From Plecoglossus altivelis (Eukaryota; Chordata; Actinopteri; Osmeriformes; Plecoglossidae), in assembly GCA_036571765.1 (NCBI GenBank), contig BROE01000010.1, positions 12,080,034 to 12,144,033 of the forward strand: 64,000 bases of DNA, in the 5' to 3' direction. Shown here one piece after another: positions 18,996 through 29,780 of the stretch (within the stretch, counting starts at the first letter, position 1; each line of letters starts with the position of its first letter). The notes below the pieces were generated by a model. The model saw only the letters and a program-made list of their open reading frames with translations, searched no databases and had not been told where the DNA came from. The position numbers and the translations under genes are program-made.

Positions 18996-20027
18996 ATGGC
19001 CGACTGGAGCCTTTTGGGGAACTTCCTGGAGGAGGTGCAGGAGCACTCCACTGTGGTGGGGAAGGTGTGGCTGTCGGTGCTCTTCATCTTCAGGATCCTG
19101 GTTCTGGGCACGGCGGCTGAGTCCTCCTGGGGGGACGAGCAGGAGGACTTCACCTGCGACACGGAGCAGCCAGGCTGCGAGAACGTTTGCTACGACCAGG
19201 CCTTCCCCATCGCGCACATCCGCTACTGGGTGCTGCAGATCGTGTTCGTGTCCACGCCGTCGCTTATCTACATGGGTCATGCCATGCACACGGTGCGCAG
19301 CGAGGAGAAACGGCGGCGGGGGGGCGAGAGGGAAGACCAGGGAGGGGGCGCTGGGGAAGGCGAGGGCGGAGGACGGGGCGGGGGGGAGAAGGAGGAGCGC
19401 GTGGAGGCCTCAGGTCGCGTGCGTCTCCGGGGCGCGCTGCTCCAGACATACGTGCTCAGCATCCTGATCCGCACCGTTATGGAGGTGCTCTTCGTGCTGG
19501 TGCAGTACTTCTTGTACGGTGTGTTCCTGCGGGCGCTGTACGTGTGCCGGGCCTGGCCCTGCCCCCACCCCGTCAACTGCTACATCTCCCGCCCCACGGA
19601 GAAGAACGTGTTTATCGTCTTCATGATGGCCGTGTCCGCTGTGTCCCTGCTGCTGTCAGTTGCTGAGCTCTACCACCTGGCCTGGCGAGGATGTGTCAGG
19701 CTCCACCTCCGGAAGGCCCAGGCCACGGTCACGGCCCCGCTCCCCGCCCCATCGTGCACCCCGCCCCCAGACTTCAGCCTGTGCGTGGGCCCCGCCCCTC
19801 CCAGCTGCCCTCCCTGCCCCCTCCGCCTGGCACACCAGCAGAACTCTGCGAACATGGCAGCCGAACGGCAGCACGACTTCCTGTCCCTTGGCTACACGCA
19901 GAGCCCTGCCCCTAGTGCGCCTGGCCCCACCCCTCTGGCTGACAGCAACTTCCTAAAGGACAATCGCCGGCTCAGCAAGACCAGCGGCACAAGTAGTCGT
20001 GCCCGATCTGACGATCTGGCTGTGTAG
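18996..20027 (+). CDS. gja5: Alpha connexin, Cx40/gja5 type
   Basis: A single coding exon of 343 codons plus stop, as usual for connexins, forming gap-junction hemichannels in the plasma membrane. It starts [20 protein letters not shown]. The first extracellular loop has the CX6CX3C pattern ([12 protein letters not shown]) and the second CX4CX5C ([12 protein letters not shown]). Four membrane spans are visible, around residues 20-40, 75-95, 150-170 and 205-225. Cx40 hallmarks are [28 protein letters not shown] and the tail RARSDDLAV, close to human KARSDDLSV. The cytoplasmic loop is Gly/Glu/Arg-rich (about residues 105-145). It could be either teleost gja5 copy. An upstream 5'UTR exon is likely. 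Confidence 0.9.
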   Translation: MADWSLLGNFLEEVQEHSTVVGKVWLSVLFIFRILVLGTAAESSWGDEQEDFTCDTEQPGCENVCYDQAFPIAHIRYWVLQIVFVSTPSLIYMGHAMHTVRSEEKRRRGGEREDQGGGAGEGEGGGRGGGEKEERVEASGRVRLRGALLQTYVLSILIRTVMEVLFVLVQYFLYGVFLRALYVCRAWPCPHPVNCYISRPTEKNVFIVFMMAVSAVSLLLSVAELYHLAWRGCVRLHLRKAQATVTAPLPAPSCTPPPDFSLCVGPAPPSCPPCPLRLAHQQNSANMAAERQHDFLSLGYTQSPAPSAPGPTPLADSNFLKDNRRLSKTSGTSSRARSDDLAV

Positions 20028-20459
20028 ATGCACACACACACACGCACACACATCATATATACACACACCTTGTGTATAGACTCATACACACACACACACC
20101 TTATCTACAGACTTGTATACACCTTATATCCTTGCTGTTCCCTACATTGACCAGGAGGAGTCACTGTTCATGAGAGCCCGGCTCTCATGTCAACCAGCCA
20201 ATCAGCATATATTTATCCGAAGGAAATGTTCCTTGTTTTACATGTAGAATTGATCTCACATGCATATTACCTGTTTCAAGTCTGTCTGATATGATCATAT
20301 CAAACTGTTGTCATGAGGATCGCAGTTCTGTAAACTGCACTCTTGAAAATAGAAAACTGTGAAAACTGATCTCCTTCCTCCTATTGCTGCTCTGCCATCC
20401 TTTCCTCAGACAGACAGACAGACCGACCGACAGACTTGTAACTCCATCAACAGAGGCTT
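20028..20459. other. gja5 3' flank
   Basis: Downstream of the connexin stop: CA tracts to about 20100, then unique sequence and (CAGA)/(CCGA) units at 20408-20433. No canonical AATAAA on the plus strand was found. Confidence 0.5.
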
Positions 20460-20465
20460 TTTATT
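20460..20465 (-). terminator. Poly(A) signal of cbr1
   Basis: AATAAA on the minus strand (TTTATT on plus), about 280 bp past the cbr1 stop codon. Confidence 0.6.
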
Positions 20466-20567
20466 AGTCGCACAGCTCAGACAGGGGAACTGACAGCACA
20501 TAGTCCATGATTACAAGTCACGATGACTCGCAAAAAAGATGTACATGGTTAAAGCCAGGAAGGAAGC

Positions 20568-20728
20568 ACTCTCTCTCACTCTCTCACTCTCTCACTCTCA
20601 CACTCTCTCACTCCCTCACTCCCTCACTCCCTCACTCCCTCACTCTCTCACACTCTCACACTCTCACACTCTCTCACACTCTCTCACACTCTCTCACACT
20701 CTCTCACACACACACACGGACACACACA
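20568..20728. repeat. CTCTCACT/CTCACACT simple repeat in cbr1 3' UTR
   Basis: About 160 bp of CTCTCACT, CTCCCTCA and CTCTCACA units ending in (CA)n, starting right after the cbr1 stop codon in transcript sense. Confidence 0.9.
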
Positions 20729-20742
20729 GGCAGGCCTCCTGG

Positions 20743-22282
20743 TTACCAGCGCTGCACAGTCATCTCAGACAGGAACTCCCCGTGAGGCTGTGAGGCCCCG
20801 GCGGGCAGCAGAGCAAGGTAGGTGGGAGTGACGGAACCTTCGTCAGGTGACTTGGTGGCGTTGGGTCCCGCCATGTCGGTTCTGACCCAGCCTGGACAGC
20901 AGGCGTTCAGCAGGATCTGTTCACCTGGTCTCTCCTGGGAGAGTCGACGAGCCAGGATCCTTGACAGCACCTACCACACATACACACACATACAACTGTA
21001 TCTACTGTGGACTACCTTCCAGTGGCCTACACAGAGGTGCGGTGTGAAAGTGAAAGTCGTGACGTATTGTCAAGTATGGTGACCCATACTCAAAATCGGT
21101 GCTCTGGATTTAACCCATCCAAGTGCACACACAGCAGTGAGTAGTGAACAACTGCACGCACACACAGTGAACATACACCCGGAGCAGCGGGCAGCTATTG
21201 CTCCAGCGCCTGGGGAGCAATTGGGGGTTCGGTGCCTTGCTCAAGGGCACCTCAGTAATGGTATCGAAGGCAGAGAGAGTGCCGTTTGTTCACAATCCCC
21301 GCCTTCAATTCCTGAATCAAGAGAATCAAACCAGCAACCTTCAGGTTACAAGCCTGACTCCCTAACCATCAGGCCACGACTTCCTCGTGCGTGCCTCAGT
21401 GTTGTGTACAGTTGCTGACTCACTGTAAGGCCGGTCTTGGAGACGCCGTACGCTGTGTTGGGCCAGCCCCCCTGGGAGTGGCTTCCTGCCTGCGCCTCCT
21501 CCACAAAGCGCTGCATCAGAGACACTAGCTCCTCCTCCGTGATGTCGTCACTACGGAAACAAGCCTGGAGGGCAGGGCTACAGCGACCCAGAGCAATAGA
21601 GCCCATAACACTGGAGACGTTAACGACCCTGCCTGACACACACCAATAGATAGACATACACACATGCCAACACACACACACACACACACACACATACGCA
21701 TACAGATGAACCATGGCCTGGGCTCCAGCTTCCAGAACCAGGGCACTGTGTTAAATAAATGGGAGTGTGTTCATGTGAGAGTGTGCCTACCTTCTGGTTT
21801 GATGATGGGCAGGAACTCATTACACATGTCTCTGGTGGCAAAGAAATTGGTCTGAAGGGTGACCTCTGCCTGGGTACCAAATGGAGTGGTGTCAGCCACT
21901 GTGGACGCACGCACACACACACAACTTAAGGTGGCTTCGACACCAAATACCATAGCCGACATACTGACAAGTTCGGCAGAATTAACGTTTAAGTCATGTT
22001 ACTTTTAAAAGCGATTCCTGCGTTGTTCACAAGGACGTCGAGACCGCCGTACTGCTGCTGGAAGAAGTCCCGGGCCGCGCACACGCTTGCGTGGTCGTTG
22101 ATGTCAAGTTGGTGGAACAGCGGATTCAGACCCTCCGCCTTCAAACTCTCCACTGCCGCTGTCCCCCGGCAGACATCCCTTGAGCTAAGAAACACTTCTC
22201 CATTGAACTGTTTGCAGAGCGCTTTAACGATAGCGAAACCGATCCCCTTGTTGGATCCTGTCACAAGTGCAACTCTGGGCAT
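20743..22282 (-). CDS. cbr1: Carbonyl reductase 1-like SDR
   Basis: Four coding exons read leftward: 22282-22003, 21898-21791, 21632-21424 and 20970-20743. They total 825 nt, 274 aa (human CBR1 277). This cytosolic NADPH-dependent short-chain dehydrogenase reduces carbonyl compounds such as quinones and prostaglandins. The Rossmann motif TGSNKGIG is at residue 8. NNAG follows VDVLV-like strand residues, with a catalytic Ser in NVSSVMG and the YxxxK pair in AYGVSKTG. The conserved LLNACCPGWVRTDMAGP near the end is typical of CBR1/CBR3. It is divergent from setd4 with 590 bp between starts, as in human 21q22. Its second to third exon intron carries a SINE. CBR1 versus CBR3 cannot be settled here. 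Confidence 0.93.
21044..21387 (-). mobile_element. tRNA-derived SINE in cbr1 intron 3
   Basis: On the minus strand the 5' head at about 21387 reads GTGGCCTGATGGTTAGGGAG, a tRNA-type A box. About 45 bp later comes GGTTTGATTCTC, a B-box relative. The body includes the stretch CTCCCCAGGCGCTGGAGCAA and the tail ends in TTTCACTTTCACACCG-like sequence. It resembles very abundant teleost SINEs. Family assignment not attempted. Confidence 0.7.
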
Positions 22283-22872
22283 ATCCCGTTCTGCAAGTTT
22301 GACCGCACAGGTTAGCTCAAGATGTAGATTAGAACAGTATCGTCGGCCAGTATTCTTTTATATCAGCTAGCCTGCTAATGGTACAAGAATATTTCTGTGA
22401 GCCGAAGTTGCATCAGATGCAAAATTACTTAAGCACCGGAATAAGCCAACTCTATACTGCAATAACATATGGGCTACATACAGGCTACGGTACAAGTATA
22501 TTTATACGGCTACAGTACAATTATGATGAATAACTATATATTGTTATTTACACATCTGACACACGGATTAATCATAACTCACTTTTCGGATGGATCTTTA
22601 GGTGATGTTTATGATCAAATGCCTGCACTACAGATAATGTGAACCCGCACGGAAGAAGGTGTTCCTATGTAGGCTTCTGTAGCAGCAATGCGCAGACGCG
22701 GAAAAAACAAACACACCATGTGATCAGTTACAAACAACGTGCTGTTGGCGAGACCATATTATGTCTATGGGCGAGACAGTTTGCAAGTCGAATACGCAGG
22801 TTATACGCTATAGGCAACTGTACGCGGTGACCTCCGTATTATAGCTATGTATTTATGCCACAGTGACGGCTA
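22283..22872. promoter_or_regulatory. Shared cbr1/setd4 promoter interval
   Basis: 590 bp between two divergent start codons, so both transcription start sites must lie here or within the first exons. The same head-to-head pair exists in human. No TATA box or CpG island is obvious by eye. Confidence 0.6.
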
Positions 22873-23518
22873 ATGGCGCGGCGGAGTGGCAGGAGAGCGA
22901 GGAGGAAGAGAAGGAAACGAGAAGGAGTAGCTGCTGTCCAGTCAGGTAGGCTTCCTACCATCGTTCACTGACCATTCAGGTTAGTGGATATTAAGGAAGT
23001 CGGTCTGTTTGTCGGGTCTGACTCGTGTTTGTGCGTTTTTATTTGCGACAGTGACGTTGTCCCATGAGCCTCAGTTCGTGTGTCTTCGGAGGTGGCTGCT
23101 GAAGCGCGGCTTCAGCTCACAACTGCTGCTCCCAGCTCACTTCTCAGGTAGCCATCCTCGTGCTCCTCGTCGTCCTCACTACGTATACTATTTAGGTTGC
23201 TAGAGCAGTATTGGGTGTCATAATGTAATTTACATGTTGTATGTTCCTTCTGACCCTGTACTGCTCCTCCCCTCAGATACTGGAAGAGGTCTGCTCAGCG
23301 TGACGGCCCTCCAGGTCAGTACAACGTCAAACTGTCTTTGGGTGTGCGCGTGTGTCTTCAATGTCTGACGGCTATGTGTGTGCGTCCAGCCAGGTAAACT
23401 ACTCATTTCCCTACCGGAATCCTGTCTCCTGACCACATCTACCGTTCTAAAAAGCTACCTGGGGCAGTACATTAAAAGGTACACACACACACACACGCAG
23501 TACAACAATAAGTACACA

Positions 23519-23555
<37 letters not shown>

Positions 23556-26016
23556 GATATCAATACGTGCACACACACAAACATATACAACACAGTACAA
23601 AGACACACAGCACATCACAAGGTACACATACTATGTGCATTGATAAGATGAGATCTGTCAGATGGCGGGGCCGGAAGGATGCACGACAACTGAAAAAGGT
23701 TTACTTCATTTATTTGCATGAGCTTGGATCATGTGACCTCGCTCAACAAAGTGGTTCGTTCACATGACTGAAACACATTGCTTTCTATGCATTCTTATGT
23801 ACCGCATTGAATGGGCAAATATAGTGTGCACAGAACGATTCCTTTCCTGGTCAGCATTGTAAGCAACTTGAAAGATAAACAGGCGAGAGAGTTGTAACCG
23901 TCAGAAGAATGTAATTACTCGTTATTTACTGTCTCTTGGACACGACCTCTCTCCATTCGTATGTCAGAGAGCCTCACTATGTTGACCTCTTGACCTTTGC
24001 TAGACAGCAGTCTCTCTTGTGCAGAGCTCTGCATACCAGTGCATGAAGAAATACACACATATACACACACAATAAAGATGTAGTAATGCACATTTACAGC
24101 TGTGTTATAGTGTGTGTGTGTGTGTGTCAGGTGGCAGCCTCGTGTGTCTCCTCTCCTGGCCCTGTGTACCTTCCTCATATGTGAGAGACACCTGGGAGAA
24201 GATGCTGATTGGATGCCATACATAAAAGTCCTACCTACTTCCTACACATGTCCCGCCTACTTCTCTGATGAGGTCATCAGCCTTCTGCCGAGTGGAGTAA
24301 GGGAGCGGGCCCTACAGCAGAGACAGGAAGTCCAGGAGCTCCATGCCTCCTCATTGGCCTTCTTCAGGTGAGGAGGACGCTGACTGTTTGTGATTGACTG
24401 CTGGTTTAAATGTTCCGCCTGCGCTTGACTGGTTGGTCGGGTGCAGGTCCTTGCAGCCCCTGCTGGTTGACTGCGTGGAGGAGGTGTTCCCTCTAGAGGC
24501 GGTGCTCTGGGCTTGGTGTAGCGTCAACACCCGCACTGTCTTCAAGAAGCAGCCTTACAACCACTTCCTGTCCAGACAAGAGGATGTCTATGCCTTGGCG
24601 CCATATCTAGACCTCCTCAACCACCGCCCTGATACCCAGGTCAGACAGAGACAGAGGTCAGGCAAAATGTGCACAAAATGAAGATAAGTTGAGCAACTAA
24701 AGAAGCTGTGTGTGTGTGTGTGTTTGTGTAGGTGCAAGCGTGTTTCAACGAGGTGTCCGGATGTTATGAAGTGCACAGCCTTCAAGGCTGCCACAAGTTC
24801 CAACAGGCCTTTATATGCTACGGTCCCCATGACAACCAGCGTCTGCTGCTGGAGTATGGCTTTGTCGCCCCCGGCAACCCCCATGGCGTGGTTTATGTGG
24901 AGGAAGGTGAGAGAGGACGGTCACCAAGCAACATCACTTGGGTTACTCTCAAACAACCCCCAGCTTTGTGTGTATCACTGTGTGTGCGTATGTTTGTGTG
25001 TGTCCACCTGTGCACTCCAGGGCTCCTGCGAAAGTGTGTTAGTGCAGACAGCAGAGGCCAGCTGGAGCAGAAGTTGGTCTTTCTCAAACAACATGACTTA
25101 CTACAGTAAGATAAAAAAAATGTGTATAACTTGTCAATACATTTACGCTAAGCTATGCTATGTTGCACGATTCTACATGTTGCTCTAAGCTACGTTTCCT
25201 GATGCTATGCTGAGCTTTTTAACACTAAAGCGCATTCAGTAACTGTATACTGCTATGCTAAGCTATAGCGTGTGGTGACGTCCCCATTCCTCTCTCCCTC
25301 TGTAAGAAATCTGACCTTTAGCGTTGACGGGCCATCCTGGAGACTGATGACTGTCCTAAAACTGCTGTCTCTGAAACCTGAACACTAGTGAGACTGGTCA
25401 CACACACACACACACTATTCTAAACAGAAATACCGGTTTTATTCAGAGCTTTTGGACAGAAAATGTGTGTGCCTTCATGTGAGTGAGGTGTCTTCTCCAG
25501 CCTCCAGTGGAAGAGCGTCCTGCAGGGGGCAGCAGTGAGTCAGGACACGGAGCAGCTGAGCATGCACATGGCTGCTCACACTTGCCAGCTGCTGCTGCAG
25601 GACACCACCACCATCCTCGACCAGGTAGCCCTGATAAACCTGACCCCTGATAACTGATGTTTCCATGATAAACCTGCCCTTTTAATCCTGACGCTTGCTT
25701 GATGGCCCTGCCCTGTTACCCCCGACCCCTGATAACCCTCACTCCTAATAATCCTGACCCCATATAACACTGACCTGTTAACCCTGATCGCTATTCACCC
25801 TGACAGTGCTGCCCTGACAACCCTGGGCATTAACATCATATTCTGACTGTCCTATGTGTGTGTGTCCTGTAGATTTCCAGGCTGACAGAGCAGTGTGACC
25901 AGGTTCTGAAGGAGCAGCTGGAGGTGGTGGCTCAGTTACGTCAAGAGGAGCAAGGCATTCTGGGTAGCTCCTTAGATGTGTTGCGGAGGCTCCAGGCGCA
26001 GAGCCAGGCAGAGTGA
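22873..26016 (+). CDS. setd4: SETD4, SET-domain lysine methyltransferase
   Basis: Eleven exons: 22873-22945, 23052-23147, 23277-23314, 23390-23478, 24131-24367, 24447-24639, 24732-24906, 25021-25105, 25307-25387, 25501-25624 and 25873-26016. They total 1,335 nt, 444 aa (human 440). The N-terminus is very basic (MARRSGRRARRKRRKREG). The SET region follows the family: TGRGLLSVTALQ, LLISLPESCLLTT, SPLLALCTFL, LWAWCSVNTRTV, LAPYLDLLNHRPD, and the SAM/substrate motif CYGPHDNQRLLLEYGF. The C-terminal Rubisco-LSMT-like helical domain follows (FSVDGPSWRLMTVLKLLSL). Family members methylate histones and other proteins. An intron within codon GAA CAC TA|C near 25388 explains an apparent in-frame stop there. 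The head-to-head partner is cbr1. Confidence 0.94.
25630..25830. repeat. Degenerate CCTGATAACCCTGACC repeat in setd4 intron 10
   Basis: About a dozen imperfect copies of short units such as CCTGACCCCTGATAAC and CCTGATAAACCTGACC, starting right at the donor of exon 10. Confidence 0.75.
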
Positions 26017-26285
26017 AGCAAACAGATGTCCCTGATAGGTCAACGTTTTCGCCACCTTTTTAATCACAAGTGTCATCTTCAGAGCCTGAAAAACATGTGT
26101 CTTGAGAAGAGCTATGCAGTCCTTGATCAGGGCTGATTGCAGTGCCTGCTTTCTTCAGACGGTGTGGGTACAGATCTCAGATCTGGGCTTGCTTTTACAC
26201 AAGGCAGCTGAACAAACAGACACCACACATTTTACATGAACAGGGAAAAACTTCATTAGCCACCAACACAGTGTTTGTTCCAGTC

Positions 26286-26291
26286 AATAAA
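26286..26291 (+). terminator. Poly(A) signal of setd4
   Basis: AATAAA 270 bp after the setd4 stop. The convergent cryzl1 stop codon is only 112 bp further, so the two 3' ends nearly touch or overlap. Confidence 0.6.
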
Positions 26292-26402
26292 AATACAGAT
26301 ATTAGCTGATGTGGATGTGGGGAGAAATGCCAGACAAGGGAATACTGAAACACAACCAGGAGGCAGCTGGGATCCAGAGGACTGATGGGATTTGGAGTTT
26401 AA

Positions 26403-28874
26403 TCACAGTTGAACCACTAGCCTCTTCCTCATTTGGCCGCGCTGAACCATCTCCATGGAGACTGTAGCTTCATACAAAGGGATAGGCTCCTCCAACTGTG
26501 GTCTACACAAACACAAAGTTTACCAGGTGTTGTGTATCTTAAATCCAGCATAGGTAGTTTTATATGCGACATGTGTTTTACAATAAAGGATTCAAATCTG
26601 CTTGTGCTTGAGTTGGCGAGTACCTGAGAGTTCCAGTGGACAGTTTCTCTACAATGTTCCTCAAGATATCTATTGGACAGCCGATTGTTAAGGAAACAGC
26701 TTCAAAAGGACCTGATACCACTATTTACATGAGAGTTTTCAACAAGACAAGTAGAATCTGAAAGCTGGCCTGTAATTGGTAGTTGAGGAGGAAGGTTAAA
26801 GGATACGAAGGTAGCGACCCTGGCGGGCACTGGAGGAGGTCCACACTTCCTGGTTGAGGAAGGAGAGGGAGGCAGCCTTGAGGAAGAGCACTCGGCTGTC
26901 TGGAGGGTCGAGCTGGGAAGAGAGAGAGGGAAGGAGGAAGGGTGTATTTTTGGAGTGTGATGGAGGTTGTGGTGTTGGTGTGTGTGTGTGTGGCAGGGGG
27001 GTGTATATGCATGTCTACCTGCAGGTTGTCCTCTGAGGTCACCCAGTGACCTCCGACCCCAAGCAGGGTGAGGATGTCATGTTTATGTGGCAGGAGGCTC
27101 CTGGCATCTGGCTCATCAAGCCGCACTGCAGGAGACACAACATCATAAACACCCACACCAACAGTCTCACACACACACACACACACACAAGCCTCTGTTA
27201 TTTACCTCCGGAATCGATGATGATGTCAACACCCAGCCCTCCTGTTTCCTCCATACACACGTCAACCAAGTCCACCTGGCTGTTCCACACTCCTATCACC
27301 CTGGCTGCACACAAACACACACATACTCCTATCATCTTCTCTGGAAACACAGACACCTTTCGACATGGCTCCACCTGGAAACACTTAAACCACCTTTACC
27401 AAACTGTCTGTTCATGCAGAGAGACAAGCAAAACAGACAGATAGGCAGGCAAAACAGACAGATGGGCAGGCAAAACAGACAGACAGGTAGGCAAAGTAGA
27501 CAGCAGGCAGACACAGACTGACCTACTAGGGACTCCTGCACCCCTAGAAGATGTGGCAGAGGAAAGCAGAGACAGGAAGTTAGGATAAAATACTAGTGAG
27601 GGTATAGCGTCAGAGCTATTAAGGGTGTAAGGTTGACAATATTAAAAAGGTAGGTTTAGTTAGCATAAAGGGTCACTTGTGGGATCCTCCCCCTCCTTTG
27701 CTCATACTGGGGCAGACTTGCTTCAGGAAGGCCTGCCCGCCCTCACCCCTGCCCGCCCTCACCCCTGCCCGCCCTCACCCCTGCCCGCCCTCACCCCTGC
27801 CCGCCCTCACCCCTGACCGCCCTCACCTCTAGACCGCCCTCACCCCTAAACCCCTCCTCACCCACACTGGGTCGGAGCTTTTCCAGGAAGGCCTGGTCTT
27901 CAGCAGAGTGGGCAGACGCCAGGACCCGCACACCGTGGGAGTGGGCCAGCTGCACTGCCAAAACGCCACATGCCTGGACACACACACACAACCCAGTTAT
28001 CTGTACTGGCTTCCGTACGTGAAGCCTCAGATAGGAGTTTCATAGGCGACGGTTGCCATGGCTACGTACCGAGGCTGCATCCAGGACCAACAGGGTGTGT
28101 CCAGCCGCCATGCGGGCGAACGTGTGCAGAGCCGTGTACGCTCGCACGCCATCATGTATGACCCCTGCCGCCTCCACCCAGCTCACCTTCTCCGGCTTGA
28201 GCACTGGAGGACACACACACACTTCATAACACCGTCAACACATACTCGGAACCAGCTGTGATTGCGTTTTTCATACCCAGATGATACTCGTCCATGACAA
28301 TGACCTCACTCAGACCGGACATCTCTGTGTCCAATGGCAGGATCCCTGCAACCAGACTCTGCTTAGTCACCACAGTAACCATGACCCTCTTTCAACGCAA
28401 GTGACGCTGCTATTTCTATGACAATGAGCATTGTGACTCACCCACAACCTCATCGCCCGGATGAAAAAAGGTCACCTTGGATCCCACTGCGGACACACCA
28501 ACATGGTTACAATAGTGACTGATGCTACTGGGCACCACATCACATCGTTACTGTGGAAACTGTTACTATGATACCTTGAAGGATGATGCCCACCACCTCC
28601 CTGCCAACTGGACACACTTCTCTCTGGACGATCAGCTCTTCCATCAACTGACAGAGAGAGCTAGTATTACTATATGATACAGTTATACCACCACCTACAA
28701 CACAACTGTTAGCGCTGATATCAACATTCACGCCACCATTTTTACATAGCTAAAACACATTATAAGGTTTAGGACCTACCTTTACATTTACAGGGCTGAG
28801 TGCGCATGCTTTGACCTGGACCTTGACTTGGTGACTGTCCAGCACAGTCGGTACAGTCTGTCAGACAATTCCGC

Positions 28875-28936
<62 letters not shown>

Positions 28937-29088
28937 AGTAACTTTGAAGAACAAAGCCTGTTGCATTAGTACATAGTCGAGGAACGCTCTAGGTGTCGTC
29001 CTGTAAGTTGCCTGAAACATACCGTTTCCTGTATGACAAATTTATGGTCGGCGGCAGTCTGCCCCGGTTTGCAGAACAGCCCCTTCAT
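26403..29088 (-). CDS. cryzl1: Crystallin zeta-like 1, quinone oxidoreductase-like
   Basis: Twelve exons read leftward: 29088-29023, 28857-28780, 28647-28575, 28486-28442, 28345-28277, 28203-28070, 27973-27862, 27304-27206, 27125-27019, 26912-26807, 26669-26624 and 26502-26403. They total 1,035 nt, 344 aa (human 349). It starts [20 protein letters not shown]. Medium-chain dehydrogenase features follow: [61 protein letters not shown], the nucleotide fold [39 protein letters not shown] and [20 protein letters not shown]. It lacks zinc ligands, as expected for the quinone reductase branch. It is a probable cytosolic NADPH-dependent oxidoreductase of unknown substrate. Head-to-head with itsn1, as in human. 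Confidence 0.94.
27730..27861. repeat. GC-rich 16-17 bp minisatellite abutting a cryzl1 5' splice site
   Basis: Six or so units of CCTGCCCGCCCTCACC. In transcript sense each unit is GGTGAGGGCGGGCAGG, starting immediately downstream of the donor of exon 27973-27862 (GTGG|GTGAGGAGG). Each unit therefore repeats a donor-like GGTGAGG and a G-run. Confidence 0.9.
28878..28935. repeat. (CA)n microsatellite in cryzl1 intron 1
   Basis: About 29 CA repeats between the first and second coding exons of cryzl1. Confidence 0.95.
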
Positions 29089-29780
29089 GTCGACAAGGCT
29101 GTGGTGATCCTGTATGGATGCTTACTCCAGGCAAGCTGTTTACTAATAATGCTAACTAGTCGCTGGTAACCGCAAGTACACACCCCTGCACCTTGGGCAA
29201 TATCATAGGTAAGAAAAGGCGACTGATCAACGAGCCTTACCTTCCCAGGGACAATCTTCCCACTAAATTCAACTCAAACGAATACGTAGCCATGTCATTA
29301 GCTTAAATCATGTGAGCAGGATATCATAAACACAGAAAAGGCTCGACGGACTGCTACTATGCGAGAGTTGCCAGGTATTGTTGATTGGTCATTTTGCGTC
29401 TGTCTTTTTGCCACTCCTGTCATCATGTTCACCGAAAATCTTGTCAATCATAAATAGAAACTCGCCTCAAGCCAATAGAACGCTTTTTTACACTTCAAAA
29501 CGTTTTATGATTTGCCCAATGTCCTATCAATCACGTGACTGTGTTATCTGATTGGCTAATGCTGGTCAGCCTCACAACAGTCGACATCTCGCGCTATTAC
29601 CCCATTTTCCAATTTGCGTAGCCGAGCGGCAGGCCCTAGGTGGAGGGGAGATAGGAATTACTGGAAAAATATTCCAGAAAATCGTCAAGCATTGAGCAAT
29701 TTACTCCATTTCACGGGCTCTGTAACACACAGCAGTATATCTTATTACTTATCAAAGCATGGAAAAACAACTATGAGGTA
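29089..29780. promoter_or_regulatory. Shared cryzl1/itsn1 promoter interval
   Basis: Upstream of the cryzl1 start is unique sequence. A possible itsn1 5'UTR exon ends at ACTATGAG|GTAAGG near 29777. Human CRYZL1 and ITSN1 share the same divergent arrangement. Confidence 0.4.

Noticed and set aside
21315..21387. Functional tRNA gene on the minus strand
   Set aside because: A and B boxes are degenerate and the sequence continues into a SINE body; no cloverleaf with paired acceptor stem was found.
25381..25390. Premature stop (TAG) ending setd4 early
   Set aside because: A GTGAGA donor splits this codon and the next exon continues the conserved C-terminal domain in phase.
28769..29020. Alternative cryzl1 start [13 protein letters not shown] at about 29018
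   Set aside because: MKGLF at 29088 matches the human N-terminus and splices in phase; the other frame runs into the CA repeat.
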